Positions 10,956-22,515 of a stretch of 64,000 bases of DNA are shown one piece after another. A program made the translations under genes and the position numbers. This DNA is from Anomaloglossus baeobatrachus (taxonomy: Eukaryota; Chordata; Amphibia; Anura; Aromobatidae), in the NCBI RefSeq assembly GCF_048569485.1, contig NC_134355.1:561217642-561281641 (forward strand), in the 5' to 3' direction. The first letter of the stretch is position 1. Every line of letters starts with the position of its first letter. The notes beneath the pieces are model-generated. The model ran no database searches and was not told the origin of the DNA. It saw nothing but the letters and a program-made list of their open reading frames with translations.

Positions 10956-11276
10956 CCTGGAAGAAGTCTGGAATCGATGGTCCGGTGACGTCGGCGGCGC
11001 TGAAGATGGGACCCATCTGCCTCCGAAGCGGCAGCGACTCCTGAGCGCCTCAGCCCTGGGATGACTGCAAGGAGCCGGCGATGGGAGAGGAGCCCCAGCG
11101 GAGGATCCACGGCAGCGGTGGCGGCGGCGGATCCAGGAGACGGGACATCGCGGGGCCTGGGCCGGAAGTCGGGCGCAGGCTGAAAGGCTGCGGGGCGGTG
11201 AGTGCTGTAGCCGGCTCCCTTCCATTTCCGGGTCGCAGTGGCCAGTGGTGACGTGCATGTTGCGGCTGCGTGACGC

Positions 11277-11362
11277 GGCGCGGTCACCTGACCCGATGCG
11301 GTCGCCTGACCCGCTGCGCTCACCCGACCCGCTGCGCTCACCCGACCCGCTGGGCTTCCCCG
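11277..11362 (+). repeat. Short GC-rich tandem repeat, ~17 bp
   Basis: Words of the form TCACCCGACCCGCTGCG recur four to five times from 11284 to 11360. It sits just before the CpG-rich array and adds another set of CGCTGCG steps. Confidence 0.7.
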
Positions 11363-11429
11363 ATCTGCTGGGCTCACCTGAGGCGCTGCGGTCGCGTGGG
11401 GCCGGCGCGATCGCATGCTCTTACGTCAC

Positions 11430-12440
11430 GTCACATGGCGTCCTGACGTCACGGTCACATGGCCCGGCGGTGCGGTCATGTGACCGGGCGCTGAACCCGG
11501 AAGTGCGGCCGGAGCCCAGCAGGACCCTCCGGCGGCAGCAGCAGCAGTGCTCTGGGCGGCAGCGGCACCGGCACCGAGGATGTCTGCGGGAGGCGGCGAC
11601 GCAGTGAGTGCAGCGACTAGGGGGTGAGTGACTTCACCGCCCTTCGCTGTTGCGGCGCGGGGTCGGCATGGTGACGAGGGCGGCGCGGCCACGTGACCCG
11701 CGGCGCGGTCATGTGGTCCGGCGTCGCAATCACTTGGCCCCGGCGTCCGGATGAAGTGGTCACGTGGCCCGGCGGTGCGGTCATGTGACCGGATGGCGGA
11801 CCCGGAAATGCGGCCTGCGTGTCCACGCAGGGCCGGTGTGCGATCCCCGGCAGCAGCGAGGACGTTGGGGGAGGCGACGCCGGGGAGACTACAGCGACGA
11901 GGCGGGAGTGACGTCATCGCCTTCTCTGGTGCGGCGCAGGGTCGGCAGGGTGATGTGGCCGGCGCGGCCACGTGACCGGCGGCGCGGTCATGTGGTCCGG
12001 CGTCGCAATCACCTGGCCCTGGCGTCCGGATGAGGTGGTCGCGTGGCCCGGCGGTGCGGTCATGTGATCGGACGGCGAACCCGGAAGTGCGGCCTGCGTG
12101 TCCACGCAGGGTCGGTGTGCGATCCCGGGCAGCAGCAGCAAGGATGCCAAGGAGAGGACAGCGACGAGGCGGTGAGTGACGTCATCGCCTTTTTCTGTTG
12201 CGGCGCGGGGTCGGCATGGTGAGGTGGCTGGCGCGGCCACGTGACCCGCGGCGCGGTTATGTGGTCCGGCGTCGCAATCACTTGGCCCCGGCGTCCGGAG
12301 GAGGTGAACCTGCGGGGCTGTCATGTGACCGGACGGCGACCCCGTAGATGCGGCCTGCGCGTCCACGCAGGGCCGGTGCGTGCTCCCGGGCAGCGGCTGC
12401 GGCCTGCGCAGTAGTGCAGGGCCGGTGTAGGATCCTGTAC
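11430..12440 (+). repeat. CpG-rich tandem array, ~270-bp units
   Basis: About 3.3 units follow one another. The phrase GGGTCGGCATGGTGA or a close variant falls at about 11660, 11937 and 12207, giving spacings near 270-280. Each unit carries a CRE-type GTGACGTCATCGCC (worn in the first), GGCCACGTGACC-type E-boxes, TCATGTGACC, and CCTGCGTGTCCACGCAGGG, a short palindrome. Two of the three unit starts contain GGTGAGTGAC, which fits a splice donor. Such promoter-monomer arrays are known at the 5' ends of some retroelements such as mouse L1. The long proline/alanine frames on the minus strand are by-products of the composition. Confidence 0.7.
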
Positions 12441-13247
12441 AGCGGCGATCGTTGCAGACGACGGAGAGACGCATGACGGAGGAGCGGCCGGAGCTGCTTA
12501 AATACTGCTCTGGGTCGGCAACATCTTGAAGTTGGCTTCCAGCCTGGGCAGCCGGTCGACCTTGCCGGTGACGCTGGTGAGGTCCCGGGGCCTGGGGCTG
12601 CTCGGCGCGGAGGATCATTGACGGCTGTTCCGGGGACACCTTGGAGTCAGCCTGGTAAGATTATGGTTCACTTGCACCTCGTACTCTTGTTTATTGATTA
12701 GGTGGGGGGGGGTTGGGTATGCAGCATACTTGGGGTTTGTGTTTGATCGTAGTGGGGGAGTTTGGTTTAAAGGTCTTGGTTCTGGGAGGTTGTAGTTGAT
12801 TTCAAATTGTCAGCCCTGCAGCGAGCTCAGGTGCTGATTGGCATTCTGCCTTTTGGCAAGTAGCGCTGGGGTGCTGGGGTTAACTATAGTGTTATGGTTG
12901 TCGGGTAGTCAGTCGCGCTTTGGTACGGGCATTGTGGCCTGGCTTGGTATGGGGAACGGTTGTATGCCTTGCAGGATTGTTTGGTGGTCCGATGCTTGCG
13001 GGTCGTCCAGGACAAGGGCCTGGAGCTCAGGGTGGTTTCCTGGATGTTGAATGGGAGTAGTTGTGGGGATTATGGAGGTTATTGCATTTTTTTTTTTTTT
13101 TGGGGTCGGGGGTGTATACGCCGACGGTTTAATGTCATGTGGGTTAGCTGCGGTCGTTGGGATTGTTGCATTAGTCTAATTTTATGGCAGTGGTGGACCT
13201 GGCAGTTGCTTCGGTAAGGTCCAGGTGCGATGATTTCAGATGAAGTT

Positions 13248-13248
<1 letters not shown>

Positions 13249-13280
<32 letters not shown>
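13249..13280. repeat. Poly-A tract
   Basis: An uninterrupted run of about 32 A. It may mark the tail of an old retroposed copy or be a simple repeat. No target duplication was visible. Confidence 0.9.
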
Positions 13281-13285
<5 letters not shown>

Positions 13286-16217
13286 ATGTATGTGCATACA
13301 TGTATATACTCCCCGCGGCATCGATAGAGGCATGGAGGGGTAGTATTTCTCTGTTTGGGGCTACCACGGGTGGCACACAAGTGTTTTGTTTATTGAAGCA
13401 GTGGGGGCCCGTTGTTGCAGGCTGCAGAGGAGTGAGCCTAGCCGGTCGGGGTTTATGAGGAGTCCCCTTCTAGTGACTGTTGGGTTGCCTCACAGTAGAG
13501 ACTAGCTGAGTTGTGAGGGGTCATAGCGTGTCTTATCTTAATACTGTTCATTGGTACATTTCCGGGGTTCGGGGCCTGCCCAGTTCTTGACAGTAGGAAC
13601 AGTGGCATGGCAGTGTGCGCTGGTTGAGTTATCCTCTCGATAAGGTAATAGTTCCACTGTTTTCAGTTTTGGTGTGGTTCGAGCTTTCTCTGGTACAGTT
13701 TTGCGGATGGATACAGCATGGGGTGGATTCCGGCTTGCTCAGAGTCGGGTAATTTTCAGTCGTCTTAGAGGTTGTTTGGCTGTTCCGGGTTTCATAACAG
13801 AGTGCGGCCTGGCCGAACCCCCTATGGTTTTATGTCTGGCTGGCTTTGGAACCAGCGGGGGGCTTCATCCGGGCCGCCCAAGCTATGGTGCAATATTGCA
13901 TGGGTTTTGCTACACCAGTTGGGGTGTGACCGTTTTGGCAACCGTGGGCGGGCATTAGAGTAAAGCCCGCTCGCATGGAAGGTTTCAGCCCGATCGGCGG
14001 TATACGTTGCGGCGCAGCCCATGGTTTCGTGTTTTCAGCAGCATGATAGTTTCGGGCATGGTGTGCAGTCCTTGGGGATTAGCGGGCGCTGCTGGCAGGC
14101 TTCTTTCTGGGCAGGGATTTCTCGCCGGCGGGCATATGCACTGGCAGTGTTTCACATTGATCTTTGTTGGTATATGAGTGAGCAAAGTGGAAGGCATATT
14201 GCGGGTTCTGGAATTTGTAAGGTTTAGCTAAGGGGGTGGAAGGTTATCATTCCACGAGGACCGGGGTTCCAACGGTCATGGCGGGATATTGTTTGGGTTT
14301 TCCAGGTCGGTTTAAGATATTACAGCATTTTGTTGTGGCTGGGATCATGGCTCCTCTCAATAGCAGGCGTGTTTGGATTGTTTCCTTGTGGTGTAATAAC
14401 TGATGTTAGTGAGAGGTGACGGGATTTGCACATCGGCAGAGGATAATTTGGGTCGGGCCTGTTATCCAATGCTGCATGGGTTATTCGTACCACTGGATGC
14501 TGCGGGTGCCTGAGCTTTTAAGGCAGGGGACCGACGTCCGGGATGTTAATGTGGGCTTTTCGTGCCATGGGGACACATTCTACTCGAGACACAACATGGG
14601 TTTGTCTTGGGGGGGACTGTCTGGGAATCCAGTATGTCATGGTGTGGCTGGTTGCCAACGTCAGCTTATCAGACCTTGTGCATATTGGGTTTTTATGCCA
14701 GGTTTAGGCACTGAGGGGTTTTGCAGTTAGTATTGTTTCGAGGATTGGATGGCAGTCGTGTGCAACAGGCCATTTGCCAGGCACAGGTTTTCTTTACACA
14801 GGTGGGACTGATGGTCGTAAAGTGACAGGTATGACGGACGGCTGCCAGCGAGGGATCTTGGTGCTGAATGAGTTGGGGGTGAGAAGCTTGATTCAGCTCC
14901 TTAGTTCGGAATTGTCGGGGGGTTCTGGATTTCTTTGCGGTAAGAGACAGCGTTGGCGAATTACGGCTGTCGTTGTAATTTTCAATTGGCTGGGGGGACA
15001 CGTACAGGGTTCAATTAGCGGAAGCAAGGATCTTTTGGATCGCATGAAAAGTCTTATCGCTGTCTGGCGGTTTTATGAGTGTTCCACAGGTGGGCTTTAC
15101 AGCGGTAATTTTAGGGTACAGGCTAATGACCTATTCAGTTTGTGGAGAGAGGTCTGTTGTTCGTTTGGTGTTCGGGTCTGTTGTCAGGCATCATATTAAC
15201 CGAGGGTATTCCATGCAGCAGTTTGCACCACAGGCCTGATTGGTTCATGTTTGGGCAGTACTCGAGCGGTGCGGCGCCCTGGTCTGTTGGAAGTTTTGGA
15301 CCTTCTTTGGGGGTACAGATGTTTGATCAGCGGTAATGTATAGGGGTTCTGTTTGGTTGGATGGACTTCAGTGTTGGCTCTGGGACATTTAGGATGTTTT
15401 AACGGTTTGCGTTTGGGACGGCCATGTAGTCGGATATTTAAGGACTGTTCTGTCCCAGCAGAAGGAGCGACCACGGTTGTGTGGTGCGGCATCCGGGCGG
15501 AAGGGAATTGGGCACCATGCTGTCAAGGGGCCTGTTTTGTGACAACAGGCATGACCGCCTTGGGCCTGTGTCTGTCCGTCACAGTGTTAGTGCCCATGTG
15601 GTCACTTGTAGGGTGTCACAGCTTATTTAGGGACATCTTGGTTGGTTGACAAAGTGTGTTTCCACAAGGGGGTCAGAGATTAAGTGAACCCATGTGGGTT
15701 CCCAGTTGGTTACATCAAGGTAGGCTGGCTTGGTTCAATTGTCAGTTTGTCTATATTTTTGAAGATGCCTGCAGTGTGGCGGTCTCAACGAAGCAGAGTT
15801 CGCGTCCAATCCTTTCGGGATAGGGCCGGCGTCTCGTGCTTTTCGTTGGGGACTGGTCGCGCAGGCTGTTTTGGGCAGATGCTGGGGCCGGCTGGGTACC
15901 GGGTTTTATGTGCAGCCGGCCATGTGAGGGAAGATGGTCCTAGGGCAGGGGAGCCTTGGAGTCTCCAGTTAATTTTGGAAGTTTAATGGGGTGGTTTTCA
16001 TCTGGATGGTGGAGACAGCCAGGTATTGGTTAAAGGGAACCGTGGAGTTGGCCCTGGATGGTCTTTGGTGGCGGGACTCGCACGTACAAGGTGTCATACG
16101 TGCTCGTTGTGGCGGAAAGGAGGGGGGTATTTGAAGTCGGTGGATTGCACAAAGAGCGGGGGGGAACCCAGTGCAGGAGCGGGTTACCCCTGGTGGTGCA
16201 ATTGTGTGTTGGTTAAG

Positions 16218-16335
16218 GTGGGTCCCTGTTGTGCTGGGTCACAGCGGGACATGTTAACGTGGGACCCTGCTGTGCTGGGTCACAGCGGGGCATGTTAATG
16301 TGGGTCCCTGCTGGGCTCGGTCCCAGCAGGGCAGT
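16218..16335. repeat. 41-bp minisatellite, three copies
   Basis: GTGGGTCCCTG or GTGGGACCCTG starts at about 16218, 16259 and 16300. GTGCTGGGTCACAGCGGG follows in the first two, and the third copy is diverged. Confidence 0.85.
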
Positions 16336-16513
16336 GGTTGGGCAACACTCGGCTGGGTGTCCTCGAGTCGGTGTGTTGCGGCTGAGGGCACATGGTGGAG
16401 CTGATGTTGCAATCATGTACAATGGTACTCTTCAATTACCCCCCCTCCTTTGCTGGTGGTTATGTTTTATTGAATTATTTACTATGTTATGGTTAAAGCG
16501 TTATTATTTTGGT

Positions 16514-16521
16514 GATAATAA
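16514..16521 (+). terminator. Candidate polyadenylation signal
   Basis: AATAAA lies in GATAATAAACGGGG, and a GT-rich stretch follows within about 50 bases (GTCCGTGTCTTATTTT). It would close the unit that begins at the TATA promoter near 10920. AATAAA is common by chance. Confidence 0.35.
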
Positions 16522-16599
16522 ACGGGGCTGCTGTGGCCTTTACATCCAATGTCACGTAGTCCGTGTCTTATTTTAGGTTAAGAGGTCAAAGGAGGTAAG

Positions 16600-17150
16600 G
16601 CCGTCAGTCAGACATTCCATAGTCATGTACAGTATACATAGTGTAATTTGTGGTAGTGTGTAAGACCATTCCTGTGTATGTAGTCACAGGTAAGTACTCA
16701 CATGTGTGTATAAAAGTATGCAAAACAAATCTGCCGCATGGTTAAAAAAAATGCACAGACAATAAAGCTAGAGTCCCACGTAGCATATGGAGCACGTGTA
16801 GCACACGTATGTAGTGTGGGTGAAGAAAAAAAAGAAATTGAAGATTATTTGTTTAAGGTTAACCTTGTAAGGACCAGGTGATTTTTTTTCATTTTTGAAC
16901 TTTCACTTTTCCTTCTCCCTCTTCCAAGAGGCATAACTTTACTTTTTCATGGACATATTAGGTTGAGGGATAGATTTTTTGCAGCATGAGATGTAATTTT
17001 GAATGACGCCATTAATTTTACCAATGTACTGGGAAAAAATTCCAAGTGGAATTAAAATTATGAAAAAGGCAAATCTAATTTTTTTTTGGGGGGGGGGATT
17101 TTTAAACTGTTCATTCTGTGGTAAAAATGATCCCGCAACATTATCCTACA
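16600..17150. other. No gene or recognised repeat seen
   Basis: AT-rich sequence with short homopolymers (for example a T/G run at 17082-17098). Nothing recognisable. Confidence 0.5.
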
Positions 17151-17157
17151 GGTAAGG

Positions 17158-17540
17158 GCACGCTCAAACGAGCATTGCACTCTGACCAATGTTAGTCAGT
17201 GAGGGAGAGCAGTTGGTCAGCTTTTCTCCAGATTCTGGATGCGAGAAAAGGTGCAACATGCTGCGAATTTCTGCGAGAGCCGTGTCACTCGCACCCATTC
17301 AAGAGAATGGGTGTGAGAGAAACATCGGACTGCACTCGGATGTTATCCCAGTGCAATGCGATATACGCACAGGCTGACAATGGAGGAGATGGGGGGATTA
17401 ACCCCTCCTTCTCCACCGCAGCGCCCGCCCTCAGCTTTACAGCTGTGACCCAATCACAAGATCGAGTCACAGTCGCATGACACTCGGCTCACGCTCACAG
17501 CAGAGCCTGAGCCGAGAGTCATTAGCATGAATATAATTTG
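17158..17540. mobile_element. MITE, GCATTGCACT family
   Basis: This shares with 24780-25205 the blocks GGGAGAGCAGTTGG, AGCTTTT with CTCCAGATTCTGGATG-type text, ATACGCACAGGCTGA, and a GGAGGAGATGGGG-type stretch. Its outer ends are worn. Non-coding: the 93-codon plus frame and 61-codon minus frame are chance. Confidence 0.6.
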
Positions 17541-17725
17541 GGGTACATGCGACACTTTGATAGCTTTTGGTTGAGTTTTTTAGGGAGGCGTGGTGACGAA
17601 AAACGCAGAATTCTAGTATTTTTATTATTTTCTTGCTCTGGCGTTTATTGTAGTAGTCAAAATTAATTGAAAATATTTGCATACAACTATAGGGTGGCCC
17701 CTGGAGAAATGTCTTACTAATGGGC

Positions 17726-18731
17726 TTAAAGGGAACCTGTCATCAGAAATTTCGCCCAAAAGCTAAAAGATTCCCCCTCTGCAGCTCCTGGGCTGCATTC
17801 TAGGAAGGTCCCTGTTATTATTGTGCCCCATGTGAGACCAAAATAAAGCCTTTATAAAGTTCTACCTTTTTGTATGCAGCTTCTGTAAATCCGTCACGGG
17901 GGCGGGCTCTCTGCCGTCCGTTATTCTGCCTCCTGGTCCTGTATGCCGCCCCCATCGCTCCTTTCCATATCTGATGCACCGCCCACTGCTCCAGCCATTC
18001 CCGCGCATGCCCAGTGCCAGTCTCACAGGACTGAGCAGTTTGACCGCTGGTGACGTGTGCGCAGGCAAGTGATTATGGACGGGGCTGTGACTGTTATCAG
18101 CAAGTACCCGGCCATAATCTCTTGAGCGCGCAAACCTCTCCAGCATTCACACTGAGCTCAGTGTAGATGCTAGACTGTATGGGCTGCTTCCAGGAATGAC
18201 GTCCCTTTGTCACGTGATAGTATTTCAAACACGCCCCTATCACATGACAAAGGGATGTCATCCCTGGAAGCAGCCCATACAGTCTAGCATCTACACTGAG
18301 CTCAGTGTGAATGCTGGAGAGGTTTGCGCGCTCAAGAGATTATGGCCGGGTACTTGCTGATAACAGTCACAGTCCCGTCCATAATCACTTGACTGCGCAC
18401 ACGTCACCAGCAGTCACACTGCTCAGTCCTGTGAAACTGGCACTGGGCATGCGCGGGGATGGCTGGAGCAGTGGGCGGTGCATCAGATATGGAAAGGAGC
18501 GATGGGGGCGGCATACAGGACCAGGAGGCAGAATAACGGACGGCAGAGAGCCCGCCCCCGTGACGGATTTACAGAAGCTGCATACAAAAAGGTAGAACTT
18601 TATAAAGGCTTTATTTTGGTCTCACATGGGGCACAATAATAACAGGGACCTTCCTAAAATGCAGCCCAGGAGCTGCAGAGGGGGAATCTTTTAGGTTTTG
18701 GGCGAAATTTCTGATGACAGGTTCCCTTTAA
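17726..18731. mobile_element. T2-like foldback element, ~1-kb palindrome
   Basis: TTAA-bounded ends AAAGGGAACCTGTCATCAGA and the complement near 18705-18727 begin two arms of about 490 bases that are nearly identical when inverted. They meet around 18220-18235 at TAGTATTTCAAACACGCCCC. Because the arms mirror each other, both strands show the same 94-codon frame (17862-18146 minus, 18311-18595 plus); it has no protein homology that I recognise. Partial or related copies lie at 25865-26375 and 43218-44232. Confidence 0.9.
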
Positions 18732-18888
18732 AGGGGTATTATCATCTTCAAGAACCTATCCCAATGTGTAGTAAGTGTAATAAGAAGAATATTAGCAAAC
18801 ACCTCCAATTAGCAATGTAGCATAGTTTTCCTGATAAGCTATGTCACTTACCTCATGTGTAGGTATAGCAGTAGGTTTGGTATCCATG

Positions 18889-19490
18889 TGTCACAACGGT
18901 GTTTGGCTCTAAACTCACCAAGTGTCATGGCGGCAGCTGACACTGTTCATACTGCAGAGTCTGACACTCCTCATGATGCCTCCTTTGGTTCTGAGTTAGA
19001 CTGACAGGCTTGTCTGCCGACCAGCTGTGTTCTCATTAGTGATCAGGCTTGCAGGAGTTAATTTTTGCAAGCCTGCTGGTTACCTTTTGAATCACATGTT
19101 GTGGGAGATCGATCAGTCACTCGCTGCCATTTTATAATGGAGGGGCCTGTGTTCAAATGCCGACTATAGCTTTAGCTACACTGGTCAGCGTGCTGTTGTA
19201 TCCCAGTCATGCTGGTGATTGTAGTACTTACTGTGTGGAGTTGTTGTGGAATTCTCTCGTTGTCTCGTTATTTCTTCCCTGTTCATATTTTCCTCCTTAT
19301 CACTTGTTGTCTAACACCTCTGTGTGACTGTGTGGTGTGATCAAGTTTTGGTTTCCCCTGTTTGTCCTTATGTGTGGGTTCTATTATTCTTGCCCTGGGG
19401 TACTAGATCAGGGCTGTACAGGAGCAGGGCAAAGAAGGCGGCCTACACATTGTCTCCATCAGATGTATCTCTGGGATCAGGAACAGTTCT
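18889..19490 (+). mobile_element. Gypsy-type LTR fragment (fossil)
   Basis: Starts TGTCACAACGGTG. It shares with the minus-strand LTR at 6781-7437 the blocks around CAGCTGTG-TCTCATTAGTGATCA, GCCTGCTGGTTA, ATCACATGTTG and ATGCCGACTATAG. The right boundary is lost near 19490, where an end of a Harbinger-type repeat (GCTAGCGATCTCGTTATGTG) appears. Confidence 0.55.
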
Positions 19491-19639
19491 CGCTAGCGAT
19501 CTCGTTATGTGTGACGGTACCTTTAGGGTGACCCTAGCCAGTTTAGGAACCCTGGTTATCCCATCAGACCCAGTGATACCATGGTTATGACCACTAGGAA
19601 GTATGTCTCTATATGCGTGGGCATAACCTTGGATATCTA

Positions 19640-20767
19640 AGCTACTGTAATGCCCTGCACATAAGGTACCTGACAGTTTTTCAGAACTATACTACATTTC
19701 TAATTGGACGTATTTGCTAATATTATTATTACTATTATTATTATACCTACTACATGTTAGGATAGGATCTTGGTGATGGGAATACCCCTTTGAGCACTCC
19801 AGGCTGACACTATCTGCAAGTATTGCTTTTAGGCTATGCTAAAAAAAAAATCGGCTTTTTCAGTCTGTGTCCAAAAATGATAGCGCACAGACAGCAAACT
19901 GGTCAGAGTAAGTGATTGGCATCGCTCAGATGAGCATTTTTCTACACAGACCAAGAATCTGTGTGAAGAAGAGACTTTCCCATACAACTCAACAGGTACT
20001 GTATATAAAAACCAAACATATTGTACTGACACCATTTGAATGGCATTTGATTGAAAAGGATCCATCACAGACATTACAAAGGAAGCTGAATTAGACCTTT
20101 TATATTTTTTTGCAATTGTAGATATAAAAATGTATGTTATATGGATATTACAAACAGACATGCGGATGAAATGCAAAACACCACATGGATGAATAATCAG
20201 CTGCTACTTATATAGAGTAATTATTTTCCGTAAGAAGAAAATAATTAGTTCTAAAGTATATAAATATTACATATGTACATAAGTTTATAGGCATCTAATC
20301 ATCTCCCCAGCCGAGCTGTGCTGCAATGTATACATGCTATTTATAGTGGAATCAGTGGGATGGTTTAGCAATGAGTCAGCGAAGTACGTCTTTATCACTA
20401 AAAGAGCCGCAGCATAATTTATTCCCAGCACAGGCCATACCAGTTCTCTTGATGAAAGCAACAACAAGCTCAACTATAATTCATGAGTACAAATTAATTC
20501 CTGCACTTTATGTGTTGCTGATAATTCATCTTGAGGTGTTTCTAGTTTCGCACAATTTCATCCATTCACCCGGCAGAGAACTTCACCCAACATGACCCTG
20601 ATGTATGTTGATTTGGCTTCTCAACACAAACTGCAGAAAAAGCAGCAAAAGGATTTGTGGCCGGTTATATAGGGCCAGTATACTTGGGTATGGGTCAAAA
20701 TGTCCTGAACTGCTGATCCAAAGAGCAGTGGCTGCCGGGAGATGTGAGTGATTGGAGTAATCATACC
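19640..20767. other. No gene seen
   Basis: AT-rich DNA with a small (TTA)-type microsatellite at about 19719-19744. No recognised family and no convincing exon. Confidence 0.5.
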
Positions 20768-20770
20768 TAA

Positions 20771-21353
20771 GGGGTACTTTGCACGTTGCGACATCGCTAC
20801 TGCGATCTCGTCGGGGTCAAATCGAAAGTGACGCACATCCAGCGCCGGTAACGACGTCGCAACGTGTAAAGCCTAGAAGCACCGATAAACGATCGCAAAA
20901 GCGTCGTAAATCGGTGATCTGTGTAGTGTCGGTCATTTCCATAATGTCGCTGCAGCGACAGGTACGATGTTGTTCCTCGTTCGTGGGGCAGCATACATCG
21001 CTGTGTGTGAAGCCGCAGGAGCGAGGAACTTCTCCTTACCTGCGTCCCGCCTGCAATGAGGAAGGAAGAAGGTGGGCGGGATGTTTACGTCCCGCTCATA
21101 TCTGCCCCTCCGCTTCTATTGGCCGCCTGCCGTGTGACATCGCTGTGACGTCGCATGACCCACCCCCTTAGGAAGGAGGCGGGTCGCCGGCCAGAGTGAC
21201 GTCGCAGGGCAGGTAAGTGCGTGTGAAGCTGCCGTAGCGATAATGTTCGCTACGGCAGCTATCACAAGAGATCGCATCTGCGACGGGGGCGGGGACTATC
21301 GCGCTCGGCATCGCTACACTCGGCTAGCGATGTCGCAGCGTGCAAAGTACCCC
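20771..21353. mobile_element. Harbinger-like MITE (GGGGTACTTTGCACG), TAA duplication
   Basis: TAA at 20768-20770 and 21354-21356 flanks perfect inverted ends GGGGTACTTTGCACGTTGCG / GCAGCGTGCAAAGTACCCC (one change). The CpG-rich body shares GGAAGGAAGAAGGTGGGCGGG and TATTGGCCG text with the AGGCCGC elements. First of three elements in a row. Confidence 0.85.
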
Positions 21354-21356
21354 TAA

Positions 21357-21921
21357 GGCTACTTTCACACTTCAGTCTTTTTCCATCAGTCACAATCCGT
21401 TGCCTTGGAGAAAATACGTAATCCTGCAACATATTTTGCAGGATTAAGTTTTTTCCCCATAGACTTGTATGAACGACAGATTGCGACTGATGACCTCGCG
21501 TTGCATCCGCCGCCCGACGGATCAGTCGTGGAGTGACTGATCGTCGGGCGGAAGGAACTGACACTGTAATGTGTTTAGAGCGTCAAAAAAACGCACTGCA
21601 CAGGATTCCGTTGCAATCCGTCAATAGGTATAATGGATGTCTATGGTGCAGGATCCCGCCGTAATCCGTCACACGACAGAATCCAGTGCTGGATTTCGTC
21701 ATGTTATACTGAGCATGCTCAGCATGTCTGGCACTCCCATTGGGCTATCCCAAAAACAAACGGATCATGACGGATCAGTTTTTCCACAAGATTCCAGTGA
21801 ACGGAATCCTGTGAAATAACACATCCGTTGCGTCCGTAGAGAGCTAAAAAACGATTGATCCGTCGTTCAGTCGCAAAGACGGACCTGGCAGATTTGAAAT
21901 GACTGAAGTGTGAAACTATCC
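21357..21921. mobile_element. Harbinger-like MITE (GGCTACTTTCACACTTCAG), TAA duplication
   Basis: Starts right after the TAA that closes the previous element and ends GACTGAAGTGTGAAACTATCC before TAA at 21922-21924. Its body contains many ATCCGT and ACGGAT words. Non-coding. Confidence 0.8.
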
Positions 21922-21924
21922 TAA

Positions 21925-22350
21925 GGCTAGTTTCACACTTGCATTGGGTTAGCTGATTCCTGTGAAATAACGGACCCGTTGCATCCGTTTGGCATCCGTT
22001 AGGCGTCCGTCTAACGGAATGCGTCAGCTCCGGTTTTTTTTTTTTGTTTTTTTTTCCTTTTTTTCATTCTGGGCATGCTCAGTAGAAATTAGTGGAATCC
22101 AGCGGCAGATTCCGTTGTAAAGCACTTTGCAACGGAATACGCCACCATAGGGATCCATTATAACTATTGATGGATGTAACGGAATCCGCCGCTCGGCGTC
22201 ATTTTAACGCAAGCAATTAACATTACATGCTGCGCTCCTTCCGCTCGGCGGAAGCAACGCAGCGTCAACCAGCGGAAACAACGCAGGTACGTTTGGCACA
22301 ATCCGTCAACCATACAAGTCTATGGGAAACAGCCAAAACGGCGGATTGCA
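21925..22350. mobile_element. MITE GGCTAGTTTCACACTTGC, right end lost
   Basis: Begins directly after the shared TAA with GGCTAGTTTCACACTTGC. The body has the phrase ACAAGTCTATGGGAAAC typical of the family's second half. The expected terminal complement (GTGTGAAACTAGCC) is absent, so it is truncated near 22350. Confidence 0.65.
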
Positions 22351-22424
22351 ACTGAAGGAAAACAAAAAAATCTGTGTAATGTGGGTACATTTCACAATAC
22401 AAATTGCATTATTATATACAGTTA

Positions 22425-22515
22425 AAACTGGCCCCAGAGACATCAGTTTACGCGTTTCGAGGCTGGTGCCTCTTAATCATAACCACCTGTCTCTGGGGCC
22501 AGTTTGCTGTTTTTT
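22425..22515. repeat. Stem-loop, CTGGCCCCAGAGAC arms
   Basis: AACTGGCCCCAGAGACA at 22429 pairs with TGTCTCTGGGGCCAGTT at 22488. The loop contains ACGCGTTTCGAGGCTGGTGCC, itself with a short hairpin (GAGGC-TGGT-GCCTC). It resembles the 3' end of some Penelope-like copies, but I cannot confirm that. Confidence 0.55.

Larger units (their letters stand above)
12640..16560 (+). other. G/T-biased 3.9-kb stretch of unknown nature
   Basis: After a donor-like CCTGGTAAGATT at about 12650, the plus strand is visibly rich in G and T for nearly 4 kb and lacks any frame above about 141 codons. I recognise no protein motif on either strand. It contains a poly-A run (13249-13280), a poly-T run (13087-13101) and a 41-bp minisatellite at 16218-16335. 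It ends with AATAAA near 16516, inside GATAATAAACGGGG. Together with the promoter and CpG array it could be one transcription unit: a non-coding RNA or a degenerate non-autonomous retroelement. I cannot decide between these. Confidence 0.4.

Noticed and set aside
10946-12639. Long Ala/Pro/Arg-rich minus-strand frames (up to 241 codons)
   Set aside because: They follow the CpG-rich tandem units, where stops are rare by composition; no domain is visible.
17862-18595. Two nearly identical 94-codon frames on opposite strands
   Set aside because: They are the same text seen in both arms of a palindromic T2-like element; no protein family recognised.
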